A DNA stretch of 64,000 nucleotides from Sutcliffiella rhizosphaerae (GTDB taxonomy: Bacteria > Bacillota > Bacilli > Bacillales > Bacillaceae_I): positions 88,683 to 152,682 of the forward strand of contig NZ_CAKJTJ010000004.1 of the NCBI RefSeq assembly GCF_917563925.1, given 5' to 3'. Position numbers and translations under genes: made by a program. The notes beneath the pieces were generated by a model. It worked only from the letters and a program-made list of their open reading frames with translations, made no database searches and was not told the origin of the DNA. Each line of letters begins with the position of its first letter. Position 1 is the stretch's first letter. Below, in pieces: positions 9,664 through 19,841 of this stretch.

Positions 9664-10230
9664 ATGAGCGAAAAATTAGACCGGAGAAAAAAATATACAC
9701 GTAAAGTATTGAAGGAAAGTCTTATGACGTTATTGAAAGAAAAATCAATTGGAAGTATTACCATTAAAGAAATCTGTGAAATAGCTGATATTAACCGCTC
9801 GACTTTTTATGCTCATTTCTCTAGTCAATACGATTTACTCAATTCTATAGATGATGAATTTACGGAGGATATGGTCAAAACGTTAAACCAATACAATTTT
9901 TTAAAAGAAGATGAAGCATACCAAATGACTGAGAAAATCTTTGAGTATATTGCCGCTAAAAGTGAAACTTGTAAGCTGTTACTAAGTGAAAATACCGAAG
10001 TTCAATTTCAGAAAAAGGGCATGCAGATCGCCAAGCAGTACATCCTGAAAAACTGGCTTACCGACAAAAAAATAGACCCTGAAACCTACGAATACCTTAG
10101 CGTATTCTTCGTCAGTGGCAGCATTTACACCATCAAGAGATGGCTTGAAAATGATATGGACAAAACCCCAAGTGAAATGGCCGACCTCCTCCACCTTTAT
10201 ATCAACCGTGGCCTATCTGATATGCGATAG
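9664..10230 (+). CDS. TetR-family regulator of the MMPL operon
   Basis: A regulator of 188 residues from the ATG at 9664 (MSEKLDRRKKYTRK). The frame is open further upstream, but that part does not look like protein. A TetR helix-turn-helix occupies about residues 10-60 (IGSITIKEICEIADINRSTFYAHF); the rest is a helical ligand-binding domain. GGAGGAAGG lies 12 nt before the ATG, a longish spacer. Divergent orientation to the transporter and the palindromes between them suggest local repression. Confidence 0.85.
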   Translation: MSEKLDRRKKYTRKVLKESLMTLLKEKSIGSITIKEICEIADINRSTFYAHFSSQYDLLNSIDDEFTEDMVKTLNQYNFLKEDEAYQMTEKIFEYIAAKSETCKLLLSENTEVQFQKKGMQIAKQYILKNWLTDKKIDPETYEYLSVFFVSGSIYTIKRWLENDMDKTPSEMADLLHLYINRGLSDMR

Positions 10231-10240
10231 AGAGAAACGA

Positions 10241-10285
10241 GATGGTTGTTGTGCTTTTAAATCGAGGACCACAACAACCGTCTTT
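10241..10285 (+). terminator. terminator hairpin after the TetR gene
   Basis: GATGGTTGTTGTG (10241-10253) pairs with CACAACAACCGTC (10270-10282) over 13 bp with one G-U, followed by TTTG. The T run is short. Confidence 0.65.
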
Positions 10286-10287
10286 GC

Positions 10288-10513
10288 TTAAGGTCCCAAG
10301 AAATAATAGCCAAGTGCCATGAAAATAAAGAAACTAAAAGTCATAAACAAGTTTAAAGCTGCTAACAGATATCTCTTAGCCAAAAGCCCAAAAGTCAGTC
10401 CAATCGGCCCAACCAAAAAGGTCAACATCCAAAAACCAGAGCCGTATTCAAACACGATATTTGGTACCAACCAAACAAATTACAGACAACCTATAATACG
10501 TTTTCTTACTCAC
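10288..10513 (-). pseudogene. frameshifted small membrane protein
   Basis: One reading frame starts at GTG 10513 (AAGGGCGG 7 nt upstream) and reads MSKKTYYRLSVICLVGT, then meets a stop. The next frame continues from about 10470 as LVPNIVFEYGSGFWML and a hydrophobic 60-residue stretch to the TAA at 10288. Joined with a 1-nt shift near 10466-10471 they form one plausible protein of about 73 aa with two membrane segments. The downstream frame alone has no ribosome binding site and follows a TAA directly. Either a real lesion or a sequencing error. Confidence 0.6.
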
Positions 10514-10657
10514 GATAAATCCGCCCTTTCTAAATTCCAGGAACTAAAAGTGTCGTCTCCATACCATTTACCATGCAAGAGAACTCATAGATCGGTTGAT
10601 AAAAACCTTTTGAATCTAGCATATATGTTATTTCTATTTTTTGGATATGTAACGTTT

Positions 10658-11905
10658 CTATTTTTTCATCCTCAGTGTAGTATGGAAATTTCCAGACACT
10701 AGTTCCTCATATGCCTCTAGTTCGCTCTTCATTTCGATATTCTTTATTTTGTCATAGGTTATTAACCGATTTTCAATGGACTTTATTGTATCATCCTCGT
10801 AATATCTAACCGTTAACTCCCCATCAATTAGCTGATTATCACTTACTATATTAGGCGCATTCCATTTATATGCTCCTGTTTCCATTTTTTTAAAAAAAGT
10901 ATCTTGAGGTATCACGATATCTAAATCCATTAGCCTATTAATTAACGTTTCTTCATCAACATCTTTTGGCTTCATACCTTCGTTGTAAATAGAAAAGTCC
11001 GTGTAATCGTAACTACCACCAAGCGCCTTAAACCGTAAATCGTTACGATAAATCCCCTCATTTTGATAGTAAATTGTCTCCATATCTGATACATGAATAC
11101 CTTTCTTCTCAAAAAAGGTAGTAGCGAAAAGGTCGCCTTCTTCTTTCGTGTATACAGGTGCCTTATAAATTGGGGCTGAAATTACTGATTCCTCTAGTTC
11201 AATATCTAGGATGGTAGTCACTTGAGTCATATCAACCTTTTTATTAGGAACAATCGAAAGGTTGCCGAATTCTTTTAGATGATAATAAGTTAACAGACTA
11301 CTAAAAAGAAAAACTATAAGAATTAGAGGGATATTATATTTAATTACTTGTTGAAATCCTTTTGACCTCATCCTAGTGAATCCCATAATTATTCCATAAC
11401 CAATAATTGCACCAAATACATTATTTAATAAATCATCCACATCGAAAATTCCAAAGCCTGTTACATATTGAAAACTTTCAATAGAAAGGGTAAAGATAAT
11501 CGCTACCCCAACCGTCCACTTTATTTTTTGAAAAATAGCATGGAGTAGTGGCAAAAGTGTGCCCAGTGGTACAAACATAACAATATTCAAAATGACGAAT
11601 TGCCAATGCCTTACGCTTGCATTATGCCATGCCTCACGATACGAATTGAACAGAGATAGACCAATCCAACCTTGATAATTGGACCCTCTGCTGCCTAAAA
11701 AGGTCACACCTATTACCATGATGACATATCCCATCAGCATGGTTCCAACAAGGAGTTGCCTTTTTGAAATTTTTTTATTTCCCCCCAAAAGTTTTCTGTA
11801 CACTATAAAATATCCAAAATAAAAAAGTATTACTAAAACCACGACAGCTATGAACGCTAGAAAAAAATTCTCCCCAATGATTTCGATAATTTCCTCAATC
11901 CTCAT
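10658..11905 (-). CDS. VanZ-like membrane protein
   Basis: A 415-residue protein. Residues 1-200 hold about six TM segments with the VanZ-type motifs FVPLGTLLPLL and ESFQYVTGFGIFDVDDLLNNVFGAIIGYG. A C-terminal extracytoplasmic region (about 215-415) follows, with no recognised domain. VanZ proteins are linked to glycopeptide tolerance, but most chromosomal members have unknown roles. GAAGGAGTTAGAAT precedes the ATG, and an ECF-type promoter motif lies just upstream. Confidence 0.85.
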   Translation of the reverse strand: MRIEEIIEIIGENFFLAFIAVVVLVILFYFGYFIVYRKLLGGNKKISKRQLLVGTMLMGYVIMVIGVTFLGSRGSNYQGWIGLSLFNSYREAWHNASVRHWQFVILNIVMFVPLGTLLPLLHAIFQKIKWTVGVAIIFTLSIESFQYVTGFGIFDVDDLLNNVFGAIIGYGIIMGFTRMRSKGFQQVIKYNIPLILIVFLFSSLLTYYHLKEFGNLSIVPNKKVDMTQVTTILDIELEESVISAPIYKAPVYTKEEGDLFATTFFEKKGIHVSDMETIYYQNEGIYRNDLRFKALGGSYDYTDFSIYNEGMKPKDVDEETLINRLMDLDIVIPQDTFFKKMETGAYKWNAPNIVSDNQLIDGELTVRYYEDDTIKSIENRLITYDKIKNIEMKSELEAYEELVSGNFHTTLRMKK

Positions 11906-11941
11906 ATTCTAACTCCTTCTTTTCTTCTTTCTCATCTATTA

Positions 11942-11967
11942 GACGAACTACTCAGGGAAAAGTTTTT
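11942..11967 (-). promoter_or_regulatory. possible ECF sigma promoter of the VanZ-like gene
   Basis: On the minus strand AAAAAC, a 16-nt spacer after AAAC, then CGTC (11945-11942) matches the ECF (sigma-M/W-like) layout AAC-N16-CGTC, though the TG of TGAAAC is missing. The ATG is about 37 nt downstream. An envelope-stress promoter would fit a VanZ-like gene. Confidence 0.35.
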
Positions 11968-12101
11968 TTATAGTTTAAAAGGTACTTTGCTTTTCTATTA
12001 TTTTTAAACTCATAAGGGATGGTTTTCCAACTTAACTTATAGACAAAGACTAAGTACTAGGCAGGTTTAAACTAGCATTAGATTTATCCCCATAATTAAC
12101 A

Positions 12102-12138
12102 CCCCCCCCATTTCAACCATTAGCTGAAATGGGGGGGG
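12102..12138. repeat. perfect C8/G8 hairpin
   Basis: CCCCCCCCATTTCA (12102-12115) is the exact inverse of TGAAATGGGGGGGG (12125-12138), with a 9-nt loop. It lies 20 bp after the alcohol dehydrogenase stop. Neither strand has a proper T run after it, so it may be a weak terminator or an RNA 3' end element. Confidence 0.6.
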
Positions 12139-12158
12139 TCTGCGGTTTGTGGTCATCT

Positions 12159-13349
12159 TTATAAATGCCCAAAACAATCCAGCTCAAGATTCCCTTCAAA
12201 ACACTCTCTATAAATCTGTTCAATATCCATCTTGGTTAATCCGCGGGGATTATTATTCAACAGCCTATCAATTTTGCTTGCTTCCTCAGCCAGGGCTGGT
12301 ATGTCTTCTTCTGTTACCCCTAAATCTTTCATACTTGCTGGAATCCCTACATCGCGAGACATTTTATTTAATGCATAAACCGCTCGATCAGCTGCTTCGC
12401 GTAAAGATAAGCCATCGACATTCTCACCCAGTACTTTAGCCACTTCTGCAAATTTCTCTAAATTAGAGATGACATTATATTTCATCACATATGGAAGGAG
12501 AAGAGAGTTTGCAACACCATGCGGAACCTTAAACTTGCCACCTAACGGATACGCCAATGCATGAACTGCTCCCACGCCTGCATTCCCCAGAGAAATTCCA
12601 GCCAATAGACTTCCCATAGCCATGTCCTCTCGCGCACTCAAATTCTCACCATTATATACAGCTGTTCTAATAGAGCGAGTAATTAGTTTGATTGCTTGCA
12701 AGGCGATACCATCCGTCAATTCATTAGCTCGCAACGCTGTAAAGGATTCTACAGCATGGACAAGTGCATCCATTCCTGTAGCAGCTGTGATAGCTGGTGG
12801 TACACCTAGTGTAAGTTCTGCATCAACAATAGCTACATCTGGCAGTAAATATGGAGATACAATTCCTTTTTTTACATTATCCTTAGTATCCGTAAAAATG
12901 GCATTCCAAGTGACCTCTGAGCCTGTCCCAGATGTAGTTGGAATGAGGATAAAAGGTATGCCCTTTTGTGCCACCTTATCAATACCAACTAAATTACGAA
13001 CATCTACATCATTTGTCATTAATGTCGCCAATACTTTGGTTACATCCATGACACTTCCACCACCAAATCCGACAAACAGATCATACCTTTTACCTTTAAT
13101 CTTTTCAGTCATTGCTTCCAAATTTTCGAATGGTGGCTCTGGAATAACCTCATCTATAACATCAACAGTGAAGTTAGCTTCTTTAAGAGGAGCGATGACT
13201 TTATTAACCAGACCATTTTGATTGAGAACATTGTCTGTCACAATTAATATATTTGTAGCTCCTAATACCCTAGCTTTTTCCCCAATTTGCTTTACTGACC
13301 CAGTACCCAGTACTAATTCTGTTGGTGTTCGAAAAATAGTTATGCTCAT
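12159..13349 (-). CDS. iron-containing alcohol dehydrogenase
   Basis: A 396-residue group III (Fe-ADH) dehydrogenase. NAD-binding GFGGGSVMDVTK lies near residue 95 and IPTTSGTGSEVT near 140. The metal ligands sit in ATGMDALVHAVES (Asp and His) and in GAVHALAYPLGGKFKVPHG (two His). GAGGAGAAAAAT precedes the ATG. It is monocistronic here. The eut cluster 11 kb away lacks an EutG, so this enzyme could reduce acetaldehyde to ethanol, but nothing links them except proximity. Confidence 0.9.
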   Translation of the reverse strand: MSITIFRTPTELVLGTGSVKQIGEKARVLGATNILIVTDNVLNQNGLVNKVIAPLKEANFTVDVIDEVIPEPPFENLEAMTEKIKGKRYDLFVGFGGGSVMDVTKVLATLMTNDVDVRNLVGIDKVAQKGIPFILIPTTSGTGSEVTWNAIFTDTKDNVKKGIVSPYLLPDVAIVDAELTLGVPPAITAATGMDALVHAVESFTALRANELTDGIALQAIKLITRSIRTAVYNGENLSAREDMAMGSLLAGISLGNAGVGAVHALAYPLGGKFKVPHGVANSLLLPYVMKYNVISNLEKFAEVAKVLGENVDGLSLREAADRAVYALNKMSRDVGIPASMKDLGVTEEDIPALAEEASKIDRLLNNNPRGLTKMDIEQIYRECFEGNLELDCFGHL

Positions 13350-13549
13350 TATTTTTCTCCTCTCAATCTTTATATCATTCGATTCCCTATGAATTTGATT
13401 TCTAAAACATTCACGGATAGCATCTTACTACACTCTACCTGAATGAGTAATTCTAAATATTGAAAATGAAGAATTAGACTGGAGGGAAAAATCATAGAAG
13501 AAATACTTTCTACATTAAATGTTGTCACTGTTTTCTATCCTTATCTATT

Positions 13550-14800
13550 TTAGACCCTAAAAATAGATACATGATCTTGTAGCTCTTGTGCCATATTGCT
13601 TAAAGCATTTGCAGAAGCAGAAATTTCCTCCATTGAGGCATTTTGCTCCTCTGCTGATACAGCAACCATATGGGAACTATCTGCCGTTTGTTCTGATATA
13701 TTTGTAATCCCCTTCATTTGTTGCACCATTTCCTCGGCACTTGCATTTATCTCCTCTGCAACTGTAGACACTTCCTGCGCTTGAGATGTAATTCCGGCGA
13801 TCATTTGCGTAATTTCCTGAAATGACCTTCCTGTTTCATTTACCTTTTGAATTGCATTTTTGACGGAGCTTGTACCTTCATTCATTGATTTAGAAACATT
13901 TAGAATTTCTTCCTGGACTTTTTCAATAACTTGGCGAATTTTTTCAGTTGCATCACTAGATTCTTCTGCTAATTTTTTCACTTCAGCTGCTACTACTGCA
14001 AAACCACGCCCATGTTCACCAGCACGTGCGGCTTCAATTGCTGCATTTAACGCTAATAAGTTGGTTTGACTAGAAACTTTGGCGATAAGATCGGTAATTT
14101 CTCCAATTTCCATGGAGTGTTCTTTTAAACTAGTAATATTAATGTCAATTTCTGAAACACGCTTTTGTACAGTACCCATTTGAGATACAGTCTCCAATAC
14201 CGTTTCGTTTCCAGATTGAGCTTTACTGTTAGTATCTAAGCTTAAACTTGTTACTGTTTGAATTGCTTGAGAAGCTTGCTCCATTCCCTTTGCTACCTCG
14301 GTAATGGATTCATTTGCAGCTACTACACTCTCCACTTGGTTTTCTGAACCACTTGCTATTTCTTGTATGGCTTCTGTTATCTGCTCGGTTGCTTTAGTAG
14401 TTTGCTCTGATCCTGCAAGAAGTTGTTGTGATGAAGTGGAAACCATTTCAGAAGCTGTTTGCACCTTCCTAATTAAATTTGCAAGGTTTGTCCCCATAAT
14501 ATTAAAGGAATTTGCCAGATCAGAAATTTCGTCCTTTGTTTTTACCACTATTGGATCAATTGTTAAATTCCCCTCAGCCACTTCTTTCATTCCTTGATTA
14601 ACAATTTCAAGAGGCTTTGTTATCATACGTGATACTACAAAAGCGATAAATAAACCAATTAAAAATCCAACTAGTAGAAAAAGCATTCCTTCTTTGTATG
14701 TAATAGATGAAAATAGGCTAATTAATACACCTTGTACAAGTACTACCGTAAAAAATCCTACATAAAGTTTCCTTGCAACAGTCCACTTAAAACTAATCAT
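13550..14800 (-). CDS. methyl-accepting chemotaxis protein without a sensor domain
   Basis: A 416-residue transducer. Two close TM helices (about 12-30 and 37-58) have almost nothing outside the membrane. A HAMP domain (about 60-115) and the signalling domain follow, with the conserved hairpin tip [20 protein letters not shown]. The missing ligand domain suggests that it senses membrane state or energy, or joins other receptors. CAGGAGGGCATTT precedes the ATG. Confidence 0.9.
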   Translation of the reverse strand: MISFKWTVARKLYVGFFTVVLVQGVLISLFSSITYKEGMLFLLVGFLIGLFIAFVVSRMITKPLEIVNQGMKEVAEGNLTIDPIVVKTKDEISDLANSFNIMGTNLANLIRKVQTASEMVSTSSQQLLAGSEQTTKATEQITEAIQEIASGSENQVESVVAANESITEVAKGMEQASQAIQTVTSLSLDTNSKAQSGNETVLETVSQMGTVQKRVSEIDINITSLKEHSMEIGEITDLIAKVSSQTNLLALNAAIEAARAGEHGRGFAVVAAEVKKLAEESSDATEKIRQVIEKVQEEILNVSKSMNEGTSSVKNAIQKVNETGRSFQEITQMIAGITSQAQEVSTVAEEINASAEEMVQQMKGITNISEQTADSSHMVAVSAEEQNASMEEISASANALSNMAQELQDHVSIFRV

Positions 14801-14853
14801 AAATGCCCTCCTGAGACTATTTAACTGTACTCCTAGTTATTTACTACTAGTTA

Positions 14854-14882
14854 ATCATAGAATATAAAGATTTTTATTTCAA
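14854..14882 (-). promoter_or_regulatory. sigma-A promoter of the short chemoreceptor
   Basis: On the minus strand TTGAAA (14882-14877), a 17-nt spacer, TATGAT (14859-14854), about 55 nt before the ATG. Five of six bases match in each box. Confidence 0.6.
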
Positions 14883-14959
14883 TAATATTCAGATAATTAA
14901 AGGAGGGGTGGTGTCACAAGGTTAGGTACTAAGCAACAAAAGACCTATCCTCTGCTTAT

Positions 14960-16657
14960 TTATAGCTTGAATCTACTGATTAGTTCATTAAGTTTTTCCG
15001 CCTGCCCTGCAAGGTGGTCTGCACTGCCTGCCACTTCTTCCATAGAGCTGCTTGTTTGTTGAATGGAAGCTGCGGTTTGCTCGATACCTGCGGCTGATTC
15101 TTCTGATACTGCTGCAATTTCTTCAAAAGATTGGTTTACTTCCATTGTGCTAGTCGTGATACCAGAAAGATTTTGAGAGATTTGCTGAATATGTTCTCCC
15201 ATAGCCGATACCGCTTCATTGATAACTGTGAATTTGTCACCTGTTACCTTAATTTGAGAAGTTCCTTTTTGCACTTCTTTATAGCCCACTTCTAATGAGG
15301 TGGTTACTTCGTTTGTTTCTTCAAGAATACTCGTTACAATACTCGTAATACTCATGACAGATTTCGAAACCTCCTCTGCCAATTTCCTCACTTCATCTGC
15401 AACAACAGCAAAACCTCGGCCATGCTCTCCAGCACGTGCTGCTTCAATTGCAGCATTTAGTGCTAATAAGTTGGTTTGATCTGCTACTTCTTTAATAACG
15501 GACACTAATTGCGAAATTTCATTAGAACGTTCATTAAGTCCATTTACCTTTCCAACTGCATTTTGCACAATCCCATCAATCAATGCCATTTGTTCTACAG
15601 AAGAATTCATAAACTCTGTCCCCTCGCTAGATAAGGATTGAATATGATTGGAAGATTGATAGATCTGCTCCCCTTTTTGATTGGCTTCCTTTACTTCAAC
15701 TGAGAAGGACTCCATCGTAGAAGAAAGGGTGGAAGCAGAGTTCGCCTGTGCCTCAGAACCAGATGCCAGCTGTTCCATTGTGGACGCTACCTGCAAGCTG
15801 CCATCCTTCACTTCATTTGCAGATTGTGTTAATTCTTCACTTTGACTGTTTACCGTTTGAGATACTATATTTATTTCATTTAAAAGCTCCCGAATATTGT
15901 CATTCATCAAATTCGTATCTTTTACTAGCTGACCTATTTCATCCCTTGCATTCGTTTCTAAAGGTGGTTGACTAAGATCACCATTGGCAATTAAGTTCAT
16001 CCGCTCCATCACTTTTTTAATTGGTCTTGTAATTAAGCTCGCAGTAAATGTACCTATAACTCCTGCTAAAACTAGAACTAGGACAGAGACAATAATTCCT
16101 GTTTGGGCAGTAAAATTACCATAAGCAATGATATTTTCTCCTGCTTCCTGAATTTCTGTTTCTCGTTCAGCAGTCAAATCTACATACCCTTGCATTATTC
16201 CCCTTGCTAGAGGTTGAACTTTAGTTACAATAATTTGTGTTGCTACATCTCTATTTCCATTATCATATTGTACAAAAACTTCCTCACGAACAATTCTTTC
16301 AAACTCTTTGCTTTGATTAATCATTTCCCTTGCTTTTTCAGAAGTACTTAAAGATAAAATTTGCTCCTCATAAGGAACACTCTCTTCCGTAAATCTATTA
16401 AAGTCTTCTTTATAGCTTGAATCCCCTAACAGTACATATCCTCTAGTCAATGCGATTCTTTGAGAGATATTATAAGCCATCTGTTCGTTTGCAATTAATA
16501 ATGGTAATTGTCTATTAATCATATCATTGGTATCTTCATTAATGTTTTTAATGGAAAACCCATTGATTCCAGCCAAAATTAACGTCAACAAAGTTACAAA
16601 GGCAAAACCAGTCAATATTTTTATTCTAATACTCTTAAAATTAAATAGATTCTTCAT
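14960..16657 (-). CDS. methyl-accepting chemotaxis protein with a four-helix sensor domain
   Basis: A 565-residue chemoreceptor: TM1 about 13-32, an extracytoplasmic four-helix-bundle type domain (about 35-185), TM2 about 187-210, HAMP (about 211-265), then a cytoplasmic signalling domain with [20 protein letters not shown]. The neighbouring chemoreceptor at 13550 is on the same strand, but each has its own leader. Ligand unknown. Confidence 0.9.
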   Translation of the reverse strand: MKNLFNFKSIRIKILTGFAFVTLLTLILAGINGFSIKNINEDTNDMINRQLPLLIANEQMAYNISQRIALTRGYVLLGDSSYKEDFNRFTEESVPYEEQILSLSTSEKAREMINQSKEFERIVREEVFVQYDNGNRDVATQIIVTKVQPLARGIMQGYVDLTAERETEIQEAGENIIAYGNFTAQTGIIVSVLVLVLAGVIGTFTASLITRPIKKVMERMNLIANGDLSQPPLETNARDEIGQLVKDTNLMNDNIRELLNEINIVSQTVNSQSEELTQSANEVKDGSLQVASTMEQLASGSEAQANSASTLSSTMESFSVEVKEANQKGEQIYQSSNHIQSLSSEGTEFMNSSVEQMALIDGIVQNAVGKVNGLNERSNEISQLVSVIKEVADQTNLLALNAAIEAARAGEHGRGFAVVADEVRKLAEEVSKSVMSITSIVTSILEETNEVTTSLEVGYKEVQKGTSQIKVTGDKFTVINEAVSAMGEHIQQISQNLSGITTSTMEVNQSFEEIAAVSEESAAGIEQTAASIQQTSSSMEEVAGSADHLAGQAEKLNELISRFKL

Positions 16658-16871
16658 TCTTGCACCTCATTCATTTAGTATGTTAATAAAATGCTATTTA
16701 AATAGAATTTACTTTCACATCCCTTTTATAATTCACTGAATATTATGAAATATAGAAACCTACATACCCTTACAATAATCATGTAATAAATTCCAAAAAT
16801 ATACATTACCTATGAATTTTTGAGTACTCTTCCTTTATATCGATAACTTTCTTCTACCCTTTAGCAATTAT

Positions 16872-16930
16872 TAAAAAAGAAGCAAGGTAACGGTTCTGTA
16901 TGTAAAAACAGAAATCGTCCCCTTGCTTTT
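16872..16930 (-). terminator. terminator of the ketosynthase-kinase operon
   Basis: On the minus strand AAGCAAGG (16928-16921) and CCTTGCTT (16887-16880) form the base of a long hairpin, with an inner stem TTCTGT/ACAGAA, followed by a T run. Confidence 0.75.
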
Positions 16931-18678
16931 TAGGTTTCTTCCTTGTACTGTTTTGTATGAGAAATTAATATAATTGATGTTACCGTGCCCCATCCTACCT
17001 TACTTAAAACGTTCATTTTTCCAGAATAATCATTAATCAACTTGAAACAGATGGTCAAACCAATACCTGTTCCTTTTTCTTTACTAGTAAAATAAGGCTC
17101 TCCTATTCTAGAGAGTCTAGCTTTCGAAATCCCTTTACCGTTATCTGTTATACGTATCCTGATGTTCCCATCATACTCATCAAGTGTAAGCTTTATACTC
17201 CCTTTTTCAGAAGTAGCTTCAAAACTATTTTTCAGGATATTTATGATAACTTGCTTAAAATGAGAGGGATTAAAGTAAGCCATAGGCTCGTATGTTAATT
17301 TATTTACCAGAACAAGGTCTTTATTTTGCTCTAAAGCAACCGCATCATAAAGAAGTTTTAAATTATTTAGTTCTTTAACAATATCTATATGGGTAAGTTT
17401 CTTTTCTCCCTGAACTTGTGCTTCGGGCTTTGCCAGAAGCAACATTTCTTTTAACACTCCATCTATACGATCAATTTCGTCTAATATTATTTCTTTATGC
17501 TGTCTTTCCTTCTTTTCCTCTTTCATAATTTGAATAAATCCCCGTATCGTTGTAAGAGGGTTACGTATTTCATGTGCAATGCTTGCAGCCAATTCTCCTA
17601 TGACTTTCGATTTTTCTGAGGAAAGCAACAATTGTTCACTTCTTTTTTGGTTTGTATAATCCATACCAAAAAATAAGGTATACGACTCTTTGTCTAAATG
17701 TCTTAAAACCTTTGATCCCCACTCAATATATACCGCTTCACCATTCCTATTAATTCGCTGAAGTTCTCCAGACTCTATTACTAAATTATAAGGTTGTTGT
17801 TGTAAAAGTTTAAAATCTTGCCCTAATATCTCACCTTTTCTAGTTGGTGATAAAAGGAATTCCATTGAATCGTTCATTTTAACAATTTTATTTTCACGAT
17901 TAAGAACCATTATAAAATTTGGATTAATATTCATTATTTCTTCTAACAAGCTACTCTGCCTTGCTAAATTTTGATTTGCGGTGTTGAGCCTTTGAGCTTG
18001 CATTTGAAAAAAACCTAAGAATAGTACAATAGCTACCAATATTGAATTAAAGCTAGAAAAATATAGTGGCAAAACTCCGAAACCGCTAATAACCCCATTA
18101 ATAAATACAAACACGGCACCTATAACAAGCTTTTTATAGAACGTTCTATAATAACGATCCTTGACCTTAAAAGAGAGAATAAAAAGGAAAAACGTGTGAA
18201 TAAACACGAATAAAATATTTACCACAAAGGTAATGTTAAGTGGGCCATAAATAGGAATAAGATGTGTTGGAGCAAACATCCTATCAGGCATTATGGAATA
18301 TTCCTGAACACCAATGTTTGTAAAATTTATTAAATACACGAACACACTAAAAGAAGTAACAATCAGAAAAACAGGATAATTAAAAATTTTCTTGAATCCT
18401 ATTAAATTAGGAGTTTCTTTTACAAGATAGTAACAAAAAAAGTACATAATAGGCATAATCATAATAGGGCCAACTCTAAAAATTCTAAAAAGAATATCAA
18501 TTATTTCTAAATCAAAGAATTGGTGAGAGTATAGTAAAGATATGTCTAGTTGCCAAAAAGTCAGCATTAGTAAAAATAAAGCTAATGCTCTTGATAAAGG
18601 AGATTTGGATTGAACCATTATAGAAATAGAAATAATTAATGGAATCATTGCAATCGCTGATAATAGTAAAAAATTCAT
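16930..18678 (-). CDS. membrane sensor histidine kinase (sporulation-kinase type)
   Basis: A 582-residue kinase. Residues 1-230 contain about seven TM helices, a PAS domain covers about 245-350, and the HisKA H-box SIAHEIRNPLTTIRGFIQIM has its His near residue 369. The HATPase domain has NILKNSFEA (N), DNGKGIS (G1) and GTGIGLTICFKLI (G2). The PAS plus H-box region resembles Bacillus Kin-type kinases that feed the Spo0 phosphorelay, and no response regulator is adjacent. Its ATG overlaps the TAA of the upstream ketosynthase gene (TAATG), so the two are translationally coupled. Confidence 0.9.
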   Translation of the reverse strand: MNFLLLSAIAMIPLIISISIMVQSKSPLSRALALFLLMLTFWQLDISLLYSHQFFDLEIIDILFRIFRVGPIMIMPIMYFFCYYLVKETPNLIGFKKIFNYPVFLIVTSFSVFVYLINFTNIGVQEYSIMPDRMFAPTHLIPIYGPLNITFVVNILFVFIHTFFLFILSFKVKDRYYRTFYKKLVIGAVFVFINGVISGFGVLPLYFSSFNSILVAIVLFLGFFQMQAQRLNTANQNLARQSSLLEEIMNINPNFIMVLNRENKIVKMNDSMEFLLSPTRKGEILGQDFKLLQQQPYNLVIESGELQRINRNGEAVYIEWGSKVLRHLDKESYTLFFGMDYTNQKRSEQLLLSSEKSKVIGELAASIAHEIRNPLTTIRGFIQIMKEEKKERQHKEIILDEIDRIDGVLKEMLLLAKPEAQVQGEKKLTHIDIVKELNNLKLLYDAVALEQNKDLVLVNKLTYEPMAYFNPSHFKQVIINILKNSFEATSEKGSIKLTLDEYDGNIRIRITDNGKGISKARLSRIGEPYFTSKEKGTGIGLTICFKLINDYSGKMNVLSKVGWGTVTSIILISHTKQYKEET

Positions 18679-19841
18679 TAGGACTTCCCTTTCTCAATCA
18701 TTAAACAATTGTTACTTCCCCCGTATCCTTGGGAGGTAATGAGAACTTTTTCAACCAGCTGAAAAATAACGTCAGTAACTATTGGTACTCCTGGGTGTTG
18801 TTCTGTATCACAAAATAATGTTGGTGGAATAAAATTGTCCCGAATGCTAATTAGTGCCGAGACAATTTGAAAAAGACCAATTGCGCCCATTGAATGTCCT
18901 ACCATGCCTTTAATGGAGGTGATCGGAATATTAGTACTCTTGAATTTTTGCCGATATAATTTTGCCTCTAGCTCATCAATACGTTTTATACCAAGTGCTT
19001 GACTATTTATATAAGTTGGAAAATTTTCAAATATACAGTAATCAATCGCACATTTTAACTGCTTTCCTAAAGGATCTGACCGATATGCAGAAAGTCCATC
19101 TTGAGTTAAAAGTGAGCGAGTTATTTTTCCATATATACATGACGGTTCTCTATCTGGAATATCTGCCCGTTCCAATACCAAAACTCCCGCTCCCTCGGAA
19201 ATCATAAATCCTTTTCCTTTTGAAAACGGACCATGGGGAAAGCCTTCTTCTCTCCATAATTGTAAAAGTCGCAAATCGGAGAATCCCCCTAAAATCAAAC
19301 TCTCTAGAGTTGAATCTGTAGCTCCGACTAGACAAACATCGACTTGGTTTGATTCCAACAGGATTTTCGCCAGATGAATAGCATCCATTCCTGAAGTACA
19401 GCTGTTATTGAGAGTAAAACTCATTCCATTTAGTCCAAAAGCAGCACTCAAACTAGAAGATAGAGAATAGTTATTCATGTTGCCAATTGTGTATGGAGAA
19501 CGGTCTTTTTTATCATTCAACTTTATGATTTCGGAAATAGTGCCTCCTGAGGAACCTACTAAAACCGCTGTTCTATGTTTAGATAATTCAATGTTTGCCA
19601 TCTTAATCGCTTCCCGTGCGGTATGTAGCAACATTTTCGCTGTTTTAGGAAGATGACTAAATTCTTTGGGGTAGGAAGAAATATCAATATCTTCCTCTAA
19701 TACTCTACCTAAGTAGGTGTACTTACCAAAAATGTTCTCCTTCTTTAATACAAAAGATTTGTTAAAAAGGATATCCCTAAATTGATCACTATTATTAAAT
19801 CCAGGACCCATAATTCCAAACCCTGTAATACCTATCTCCAT
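18678..19841 (-). CDS. orphan beta-ketoacyl-synthase-like protein with an altered active site
   Basis: A 387-residue thiolase-fold protein of the KAS I/II type. The nucleophile motif is present (NNSCTSGMDAI, Cys148), as are SEGAGVLVLE and SIKGMVGHSMGAIG (His316). The first catalytic His, in NAHGTGT of the family, is Gln281 in NSQALGI. No acyl carrier protein, ketoreductase or acyltransferase lies nearby. It is coupled to the sensor kinase through a TAATG overlap and preceded by AAGGAGA. It may have kept Cys acylation without normal condensation, or act as a ligand-binding partner of the kinase (inference). Confidence 0.8.
   Translation of the reverse strand: MEIGITGFGIMGPGFNNSDQFRDILFNKSFVLKKENIFGKYTYLGRVLEEDIDISSYPKEFSHLPKTAKMLLHTAREAIKMANIELSKHRTAVLVGSSGGTISEIIKLNDKKDRSPYTIGNMNNYSLSSSLSAAFGLNGMSFTLNNSCTSGMDAIHLAKILLESNQVDVCLVGATDSTLESLILGGFSDLRLLQLWREEGFPHGPFSKGKGFMISEGAGVLVLERADIPDREPSCIYGKITRSLLTQDGLSAYRSDPLGKQLKCAIDYCIFENFPTYINSQALGIKRIDELEAKLYRQKFKSTNIPITSIKGMVGHSMGAIGLFQIVSALISIRDNFIPPTLFCDTEQHPGVPIVTDVIFQLVEKVLITSQGYGGSNNCLMIEKGKS

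Noticed and set aside
12159-13349. EutG, the alcohol dehydrogenase of the eut pathway
   Set aside because: Same enzyme family, but 11 kb away in its own unit with no shared regulatory element, so only a general name was given.
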